From Bacteroidales bacterium (GTDB taxonomy: Bacteria > Bacteroidota > Bacteroidia > Bacteroidales > ML635J-15), in contig JAFGVU010000160.1 in assembly GCA_016937855.1 (NCBI GenBank), positions 1 through 39,551 of the forward strand: DNA of 39,551 bases, given 5' to 3'. The notes under the pieces are model-generated. The model did not search any database. It had not been told where the DNA came from and saw only the letters and a program-made list of their open reading frames with translations. The translations under genes were made by a program, and so were the position numbers. Below are positions 34,146 to 39,551 of this stretch, in pieces (the stretch's first letter is position 1; every line of letters begins with the position of its first letter).

Positions 34146-34260
34146 AGATAATTTTTTTATTATAAAAATGATTTTCCCGAAATGGGTTAATAAAATTACA
34201 ATTAATTTCTAAAAGAAACGTTAAAATGTAAATTTATACTAAATTAGCAAAAAAAAACTA

Positions 34261-35238
34261 ATGTCAGGGTTAAATACAAAAAAAATTATCGAGACAGGTA
34301 AAAAAACTATTGAAGCAGAGGCAAAAGCTGTTCATAACCTAATAAACTATATTGACGACGACTTTGCCAAGGTTATTGAGAAAGTCATCAATTCTAAAGG
34401 ACGTCTTATAGTTACAGGAATCGGTAAAAGTGCGAATATTGCTATGAAGATTGTTGCAAGTTTAAACTCCACAGGAACACCATCTATTTTTATGCACGCT
34501 GCCGATGCTATACATGGCGACTTAGGTATAGTTCAGTCCGACGACATTGTGATGTGTTTATCAAAAAGTGGCAATACTCCAGAAATAAAAGTATTAATAC
34601 CATTAATTAAAAGCAACGGAAATATTGTAATTGCCTTAGTTTCTGATATAGATTCTTTTCTAGCTAAATCGGCCGACTATGTTTTAAGAGCAACAGTAAA
34701 CGAAGAAGCTTGTCCCTATAACTTAGCTCCAACATCCAGCACAACCGCACAACTAGTTATTGGAGATGCACTAACCGTTGCTCTGCTCGAAGAAAGAGGC
34801 TTTACTTCGGATGATTTTGCAAAATTTCATCCCGGTGGTTCTTTAGGCAAACGACTTTATCTCAAAGTTGACGACCTTATTAAACTAAATGAAACACCAA
34901 AAGTGCAGGAAAATGACAATCTTACTACGATAATATCTGAAATAACAAGTAAAAGACTTGGAGCTACTGCGGTTGTTGATAATAACAACTCTGTTATTGG
35001 GATTATTACTGATGGTGACCTCCGAAGAATGTTAGTTAAATTTGGAAATGATATTACAAATCTCGATGCAGGTAAAATAATGAGTAAAAATCCTAAAACA
35101 ATCGAAACAGGGGAACTAGCGGTAAATGCATTACGAATTATTCGTCAAAATAATATTACTCAGGTAATTGTAATAAATAATAACGAATATGCCGGTATTG
35201 TACATTTACATGATTTGATGCGAGAAGGAATTGTCTAG
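34261..35238 (+). CDS. kdsD: Arabinose-5-phosphate isomerase (KpsF/GutQ/KdsD family)
   Basis: A 325-residue cytoplasmic enzyme that turns ribulose 5-phosphate into arabinose 5-phosphate, the first step toward KDO for lipopolysaccharide. A SIS sugar isomerase domain (about 30-170) contains GRLIVTGIGKSANIAMKIVASLNSTG (split GIGKSANIA), HGDLGIV, LSKSGNTPEIK and the APTSSTT segment. FHPGGSLGKRL joins it to two CBS domains (about 208-325), which usually sense a nucleotide. The ribulose 5-phosphate it consumes comes from the pentose phosphate pathway, to which the transketolase pair in this window belongs. Imperfect -7 boxes (TAAATTTA, TAAATTAG) precede it. It ends 7 bases before the convergent ClC gene. 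Confidence 0.93.
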   Translation: MSGLNTKKIIETGKKTIEAEAKAVHNLINYIDDDFAKVIEKVINSKGRLIVTGIGKSANIAMKIVASLNSTGTPSIFMHAADAIHGDLGIVQSDDIVMCLSKSGNTPEIKVLIPLIKSNGNIVIALVSDIDSFLAKSADYVLRATVNEEACPYNLAPTSSTTAQLVIGDALTVALLEERGFTSDDFAKFHPGGSLGKRLYLKVDDLIKLNETPKVQENDNLTTIISEITSKRLGATAVVDNNNSVIGIITDGDLRRMLVKFGNDITNLDAGKIMSKNPKTIETGELAVNALRIIRQNNITQVIVINNNEYAGIVHLHDLMREGIV

Positions 35239-35245
35239 TGATAGA

Positions 35246-37018
35246 CTACTCACTTGAAAACTGTTTTAGCATTTGTCTGTACTTTGAAAAAACCTTTGCA
35301 CGACTAACAAATCCAATATATTTACCATTATCAACAACCGGAAGGTTATAGTCATCCGATTTTTCAAATATTTCGGCTACTTGTTTAACACTCATACTTG
35401 TATCAACAATATTTCTGGGCATATACATAAGATCTTTTACAAAAATCGAATCGTACAACTCGGGACTAAAAATCATGTGTCTAACATGATCCAGAAAAAT
35501 AAGCCCTTTTAAATGATTATCTTCGTCAACCACAACAAAAACATTACGAGTTGAGTGTTTAATGACCTCAACTAAATCTCTAAGAGTACTATCTTCTTTA
35601 AGAGTATAAAAGTTCTTTTCGATAAGATTTTCCATTCTCAACATCGATAACATATTGTTATCAGCGTTGTGAGTAAGCAAATCGCCTTTTTTTGCCAAAA
35701 GAATTGTATAAACTGAGTTAGGCATAAATACTTTTACAGTAAAATAGGCTATAGCCGAGACAATCATCAAAGGTACAAATAGATTATATCCACCGGTAAT
35801 TTCAGCAATTAAGAATATTGCAGTAAGTGGAGCATGAATTATCCCTGCAATAAGTCCTGTCATTCCGACAAGGGCAAAATTAATTCCCGAAATATCGAAG
35901 CCCAAAGAATTGGCGACTTTAGTAAAAAGCAATCCAAGATTTGCACCAAGGAACAAAGCCGGAGCAAAAATCCCCCCTACTCCACCTGCATTAAAAGTTG
36001 CTCCTGTTGCGAAAATCTTAAGCAATATTATTGCGAAAAGAACAACTACAATTCCTAACCATGAGTTCCAGTTTTGATACAGAGTATTGTCAAATAAATA
36101 AGAGAGGTCTCCCTTAAGTGCCATATTTACAGATTCGTAACCCTCACCATACAAACTTGGGAATAAAAACACCATAAGTCCGAGAGCAAAAACACAAAAA
36201 ATAAATTTGCCCCATTGAGATTTCCATTTTTTAAAAGTTTTGTTAATCCACAAATACAATTTTGAGAAATAAACCGAAAGCAAACCACACAAAACTCCAA
36301 AAAGAATATAAAAAGGCACATCACTAAGACGGAAAAGATCTGTTTTTTCAACGAAATACAAAAAATTCTGCCCCATAAACAGATAAGAAGTTAGGGCAGC
36401 AGATAATGATGCAAGCAATAACGGCAGTAGGGATGCCATAGTTAAATCGAGCATAATTACTTCGAGAGTAAAGATTATGGCGGCAATTGGAGCTTTAAAA
36501 ATAGCGGCAATTGCACCCGTACACGCACAGCCAATCAGCAATATCACCTGACGATAGCTAAGATGAAACAATTGTCCAATATTGCTCCCAATTGCGGCTC
36601 CTGTAGCAACAATAGGACCTTCTAGTCCAACAGATCCCCCAAACCCGACAGTTAGTGAACTACCAACAATTCTCGACCACATATTATGCCTTTCAATCTT
36701 TCCCTGATTACGCGACATATTATACAAAACCATTGGTATTCCATGTCCCAATCCTTTTTTAACGATAAACTTTACAAACAATACTGTAAGCAAGATTCCA
36801 ATTGCTGGAAAAACAATATAAAGATAGCTAAATGAGTATTTGTCTATGATAAAAACAGCTAGATCGCGTACTAAATGAACAGTATTTTTCATCACAACAG
36901 CTGCTATTCCGACAGCCACACCAACAACCACAGCAAGTATCAACATAAAGTTTTTATCACTTATATGTCGCATACGCCAAATTAAAAATCTTTTTAGTGC
37001 TCGTTTAAAGTCCATCAT
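35246..37018 (-). CDS. ClC-type chloride channel/antiporter with C-terminal CBS domains
   Basis: A 590-residue membrane protein of the ClC family. The signature sequences are GSSLTVGFGGSVGLEGPIVA (about 118-137; the gating GLEGP glutamate is present, so proton-coupled exchange or glutamate gating is possible), CACTGAIAAIFKAPIAAIIF, and NAGGVGGIFAPALFLGANLG with the later selectivity-filter helix. About 10-12 helices fill residues 25-430. Two CBS domains (about 455-580, VIKHSTRNVFVVVDEDNHLKG and VAEIFEKSDDYNLPVVDNG) face the cytoplasm and probably sense nucleotides. Whether it is channel or antiporter cannot be decided by eye. It faces kdsD end to end and is divergent from the patatin gene. 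Confidence 0.93.
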   Translation of the reverse strand: MMDFKRALKRFLIWRMRHISDKNFMLILAVVVGVAVGIAAVVMKNTVHLVRDLAVFIIDKYSFSYLYIVFPAIGILLTVLFVKFIVKKGLGHGIPMVLYNMSRNQGKIERHNMWSRIVGSSLTVGFGGSVGLEGPIVATGAAIGSNIGQLFHLSYRQVILLIGCACTGAIAAIFKAPIAAIIFTLEVIMLDLTMASLLPLLLASLSAALTSYLFMGQNFLYFVEKTDLFRLSDVPFYILFGVLCGLLSVYFSKLYLWINKTFKKWKSQWGKFIFCVFALGLMVFLFPSLYGEGYESVNMALKGDLSYLFDNTLYQNWNSWLGIVVVLFAIILLKIFATGATFNAGGVGGIFAPALFLGANLGLLFTKVANSLGFDISGINFALVGMTGLIAGIIHAPLTAIFLIAEITGGYNLFVPLMIVSAIAYFTVKVFMPNSVYTILLAKKGDLLTHNADNNMLSMLRMENLIEKNFYTLKEDSTLRDLVEVIKHSTRNVFVVVDEDNHLKGLIFLDHVRHMIFSPELYDSIFVKDLMYMPRNIVDTSMSVKQVAEIFEKSDDYNLPVVDNGKYIGFVSRAKVFSKYRQMLKQFSSE

Positions 37019-37089
37019 TGAATTTTACTTTTGCAAAGATGATACATTTTTAATTATCTAAAAAACTTTATTCGATGATTTATTTAGGT

Positions 37090-37105
37090 TAAATTTGTAT
37101 CTTTG
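37090..37105 (+). promoter_or_regulatory. Two adjacent candidate -7 boxes of the patatin gene
   Basis: TAAATTTG (37090-37097) and TATCTTTG (37098-37105) both match TAnnTTTG and lie 23-32 bases before the ATG at 37129. No -33 TTTG is evident for either. Confidence 0.45.
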
Positions 37106-37128
37106 AGTAAATAACAAATTATAGATAA

Positions 37129-37887
37129 ATGAAAAATTACGATATTGGGATAGCCTTAAGTGGTGGTGGATCAAGAGGATTTGCTCATCTTGGGATATTG
37201 CAGGCTTTGGAAGATAGAGGGATCATCCCCGATATAATTTCTGGAACCAGCGCAGGCTCTATTGCAGGAGCTCTTTATGCAGGTGGAAATAAACCTTACG
37301 ATGCATTTAAAATATTAAAAAAAACCAAATTTACAGATTTTACAAAATTTCATCTGCCAACCGATGGCTTATTTTCTTTCGACAACTTAAGATCAAAACT
37401 TGAAAAACTCATATCCGCCAAAAACTTCGAAGATTTAAACATTCCAATGTACGTATGTGCAACAAATTTTAATGATGGAACGGCCGAATATTTTAACAGA
37501 GGGCCTCTTCACATTGCTATACAAGCTTCATGCGCCATACCGGTATTAATTGCTCCGGTTAAAATTAATGACATCCTTTATGTTGATGGCGGTTTAGTTG
37601 ATAACTTACCTGTACGGCCTTTGGTTAGAAGATGTAAAAAGATTATTGGAGTAAATATTTCGCCTTACGAAAAAATCGATAAAATCGATAGTCTGTTTCA
37701 AGTCGCTACCAGAACCTTCCAAATAAGTCTTGATAATAATGTAAGATATAATAAAAGCAAATGTCACTTTTATATCGAACCAAAAAATATGGTCAAGTAT
37801 AATATGCTGGAAACAAAACACAGCGACGAAATCTTTGAAATCGGATATAATCATGCAAAAAAAATGACTCTAAAGGGGTTATTGTAA
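37129..37887 (+). CDS. Patatin-like phospholipase (RssA/NTE type)
   Basis: A 252-residue cytoplasmic or membrane-associated acyl hydrolase. The patatin triad elements are all present: the oxyanion loop GGGSRG (12-17), the nucleophile elbow GTSAG with Ser41, and DGG at 153-155 with the catalytic aspartate. The length and absence of extra domains match the RssA-like branch, which has a patatin core only. It probably cleaves phospholipid or lysophospholipid acyl chains. No signal peptide is present, unlike the patatins secreted through the T9SS. It stands alone, convergent with the DUF4143 ATPase. Confidence 0.92.
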   Translation: MKNYDIGIALSGGGSRGFAHLGILQALEDRGIIPDIISGTSAGSIAGALYAGGNKPYDAFKILKKTKFTDFTKFHLPTDGLFSFDNLRSKLEKLISAKNFEDLNIPMYVCATNFNDGTAEYFNRGPLHIAIQASCAIPVLIAPVKINDILYVDGGLVDNLPVRPLVRRCKKIIGVNISPYEKIDKIDSLFQVATRTFQISLDNNVRYNKSKCHFYIEPKNMVKYNMLETKHSDEIFEIGYNHAKKMTLKGLL

Positions 37888-37938
37888 ACCAGAATAGATA
37901 GGTTAGAATATAACAATACTAACAACGCACAAAAACAA

Positions 37939-39192
37939 TTAAGCTCCTAATGAGGATAGGGATATAACATTTATCCCATCATTGCGTGTATAACTTATTC
38001 CAGTACCAGTAATTATATTCAATGATTTAGGTAACTCAACCTTCCGCTCATCAAGTACTGATACTAGTTTTTTTAGGTTATTTGCGGCTTCTTCAATTTG
38101 GCCTACACCAAGTTTTATTTCAAAAGCGCACCAATCTCTATTGTGCCTCTGAACAATGGCATCTACCTCCAAACCACTTGAGTCCTGATAATGAAATACT
38201 TTTGCATCACTAGCTTGTGCATAAACACGAAGTTCATGTACAACAAGAGATTCAAACAAAAAGCCTGTAAACTTTAAATCATTAAGCAGGGCATCTTTAT
38301 CAAGCCCTAATGTGGCTACTGCAAGCGAAACATCAGAAAAATGCCGCTTTGGAGATTTTCTCAGCGAGTATGAGGAACGAATGTGTGTATTCCAAGCAGG
38401 TTGATTTTCGATTATCATCAGCCTATCAAGCGCATCGAGATAATCGTAGATAGTAGGCCGAGAAATGTCAACAAACTCTCTCTCACTAATATCCGTTTCT
38501 ATGGTTGAGATATCAACTATTGTTGCCACATTACGGGATAAAGAGCGCAACAAGTTTATAACCTTTACAGGATCACGCTTTATATTTGAAACACGACTCA
38601 TATCAACTTCGGCCAGTAAATCCACATAAGCACGATTAATATCAATGGCTTGATTCAATTTTTTCCCTATCATTACAGGAAATCCACCAATAATAAGGCG
38701 CTCAACAATAAATTCCAAATCTGTAGGCTCATCATAAACATCTATTTTATCAGAATTAAATAGGCTTTTCAAACTCACCTTACCATCAGAGTAACCCAAT
38801 TCTTGCCAACTCATGGTTCTCATATCCAAAATTGTAAATCTGCCAGCACCTGAGTGCATCTTAATACTCTCCTCTGGATTTGATGAGCCTGTCAAAATAA
38901 ATTGTGCAGGTAAATTCCGTCTATCAATTTCGTGCCTAATATAATTCCAGATTTTAGGATATTCCTGCCATTCATCAATTAGACGAGGCGTTTTTCCAAC
39001 TAATAATCGCTGGGGCGAAGTATCCATTAAAAGCGCAACTTGGTCATTTTGATCTAACTCTAAAATACTACCGGCAAATTGTTTCGCCGACTCTGTTTTT
39101 CCGCAAGCCTTTATTCCTCTAATGAGTAATGCTCCAGCAGCTTCTAGTTTTCTTTCCAACTCGCCATCTGATATTCTTTTCAAATATTCCAT
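37939..39192 (-). CDS. DUF4143/AAA_14-family ATPase with nuclease-like C-terminal domain
   Basis: A 417-residue ATP-binding protein. The AAA part (about 1-170) has Walker A GIKACGKT (26-33), an RLIDEWQ Walker B and FILTGSSNPEES as sensor. A helical middle follows with a winged-helix feel (SRPTIYDYLDALDRLMIIE). The DUF4143 C-terminal domain holds LEVDAIV and CAFEIKLG, a D...ExK pattern like that of PD-(D/E)XK nucleases. The family is widespread, often mobile, and its role is poorly known. The ATG at 39192 is used: it starts with the typical MEYLKRISDGELE, and a TATATTTG box lies inside the longer frame (39231). It is flanked by tandem repeats and a dispersed repeat, which suggests a variable locus. 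Confidence 0.87.
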   Translation of the reverse strand: MEYLKRISDGELERKLEAAGALLIRGIKACGKTESAKQFAGSILELDQNDQVALLMDTSPQRLLVGKTPRLIDEWQEYPKIWNYIRHEIDRRNLPAQFILTGSSNPEESIKMHSGAGRFTILDMRTMSWQELGYSDGKVSLKSLFNSDKIDVYDEPTDLEFIVERLIIGGFPVMIGKKLNQAIDINRAYVDLLAEVDMSRVSNIKRDPVKVINLLRSLSRNVATIVDISTIETDISEREFVDISRPTIYDYLDALDRLMIIENQPAWNTHIRSSYSLRKSPKRHFSDVSLAVATLGLDKDALLNDLKFTGFLFESLVVHELRVYAQASDAKVFHYQDSSGLEVDAIVQRHNRDWCAFEIKLGVGQIEEAANNLKKLVSVLDERKVELPKSLNIITGTGISYTRNDGINVISLSSLGA

Positions 39193-39217
39193 TTTGTATC
39201 CAATGAAAATTACAACA

Positions 39218-39225
39218 CAAATATA
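39218..39225 (-). promoter_or_regulatory. Candidate -7 box of the DUF4143 ATPase gene
   Basis: The minus strand reads TATATTTG, matching TAnnTTTG, 25 bases before the ATG at 39192. The 23-base tandem repeats begin 15 bases upstream, so they cover the -33 region. Confidence 0.55.
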
Positions 39226-39240
39226 CGACATATTTTACAA

Positions 39241-39347
39241 ATTTTAAAACTTTTACTTTACAGATTTTAAAACTTTTACTTTACATATTTTAAACATTTT
39301 ACTTTACAGATTTTAAAAGTTTTACTTTACAGATTTTAAAAAATTGG
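39241..39347. repeat. Tandem array of 23-base units over a promoter
   Basis: Four full units begin at 39241, 39264, 39287 and 39310 and a partial fifth starts at 39333. The consensus is ATTTTAAAACTTTTA then CTTTACAG. Units 1 and 2 differ by one base; units 3 and 4 carry two and one changes, mostly at the centre of the AAAACTTTT part. The array has no spacers, so it is not CRISPR. It is directly upstream of the ATPase promoter box. Confidence 0.9.
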
Positions 39348-39365
39348 TGTCTAACAAAAATAAAT

Positions 39366-39551
39366 CGTAACTATTTAGGTTAATCTTATTTGTGAGTTTG
39401 ATTTTTTGACATTTAGATTTCAACGAATTGCATAGGGCATAGGGCTAGTATTGTGAGCAGCAATATATTTGGCAATACCGAAATGAATTATTTAATAGTC
39501 TAAACGACGCTGCGCTTGTTTATACTAAAAATAATTTCAATCGGCATTTAC
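39366..39551 (+). repeat. Dispersed non-coding repeat, copy 2, cut by window end
   Basis: The same element as at 2830, in the same orientation. CGTAACTATTTAGGT is at 39366-39380. Two 7-base units GCATAGG-GCATAGG follow at 39430-39443, one fewer than in copy 1, and then the hairpin. From GCAATACCG to the window end it differs from copy 1 at a single loop base plus the last base. The right inverted arm, if present, lies outside the window. Confidence 0.8.
39478..39544. repeat. Long hairpin at the core of repeat copy 2
   Basis: Identical to 2948-3014 except that the loop reads GACGCTGCGCTT instead of GACGCTGTGCTT. Both arms are unchanged. Confidence 0.8.

Noticed and set aside
35229-35260. Short overlapping inverted repeats between kdsD and the ClC gene
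   Set aside because: Stems of five bases without a T-run are not enough to call a terminator.
39241-39347. Possible CRISPR array
   Set aside because: Units are contiguous without spacers and no cas genes are nearby.
2830-39551. Composite transposon or genomic island bounded by the repeats
   Set aside because: No transposase or integrase is present, target duplications cannot be seen, and the interior holds ordinary core genes.

Overview
The window looks like a chromosomal segment of a Bacteroidota bacterium, probably a free-living member near the Bacteroidales. The evidence is AT-rich DNA, repeated -7 promoter boxes of the form TAnnTTTG, two secreted proteins ending in type A sorting domains of the type IX secretion system (T9SS), a gliding-type adhesin with SprB-like repeats and a type B sorting tail, a TonB-dependent receptor with a carboxypeptidase-regulatory N-domain, split transketolase subunits, and RluA, RecQ, KdsD and ClC genes of the form usual in this phylum. 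No rRNA, tRNA, CRISPR array, transposase or prophage gene was recognised.

Layout. 1-3300: the start of a minus-strand gene leaving the window, a PrsW-type membrane protease, an FtsX/LolC-type permease and a repeat-filled gap. 3300-7160: a TonB receptor and a secreted OB-fold-like protein closed by a terminator. 7360-13325: a plus-strand run in which the two transketolase halves flank a secreted von Willebrand factor A protein, followed by an ECF sigma factor, its likely membrane anti-sigma factor, a periplasmic Spy-like helical protein, a single-HKD phospholipase D-like protein and a zinc-ribbon methyltransferase. 13349-17112 (minus): PASTA membrane protein, T9SS cargo and RluA pseudouridine synthase with 0-2 base gaps. 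17177-21650 (minus): a 208-residue secreted protein and a 1222-residue surface adhesin with its own terminator. 21835-24570 (minus): a three-LysM periplasmic-binding chimera and a Crp/Fnr regulator. 24745-26090 (plus): an atypical thioredoxin and an atypical thioredoxin reductase. 26119-29156 (minus): three unfamiliar genes. 29412-31874 (plus): DUF1015 and a membrane glycosyltransferase. 31927-37887: RecQ, KdsD, a ClC channel with CBS domains and a patatin phospholipase. 37939-39551 (minus): a DUF4143 ATPase with 23-base tandem repeats upstream.

The two best leads are these. First, the thioredoxin pair: the thioredoxin-fold protein has Cys-x6-Cys where CxxC should be, and its partner reductase lacks all three arginines that canonical TrxB uses to hold the NADPH 2'-phosphate, so the pair may be a dedicated redox system with a different electron donor. 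Second, a non-coding repeat family: two direct copies about 36.5 kb apart each carry an almost identical 67-base hairpin beside tandem 7-base units (GCATRGG), and in the complete copy the 7-base arrays form inverted arms around the hairpin, like a small non-autonomous mobile element. A von Willebrand gene lodged between transketolase subunits and a 23-base repeat array over a DUF4143 promoter are further leads.

No searches were run. Promoter and terminator calls come from reading motifs by eye. Several start codons were moved downstream of the longest open frame, with reasons given per entry.
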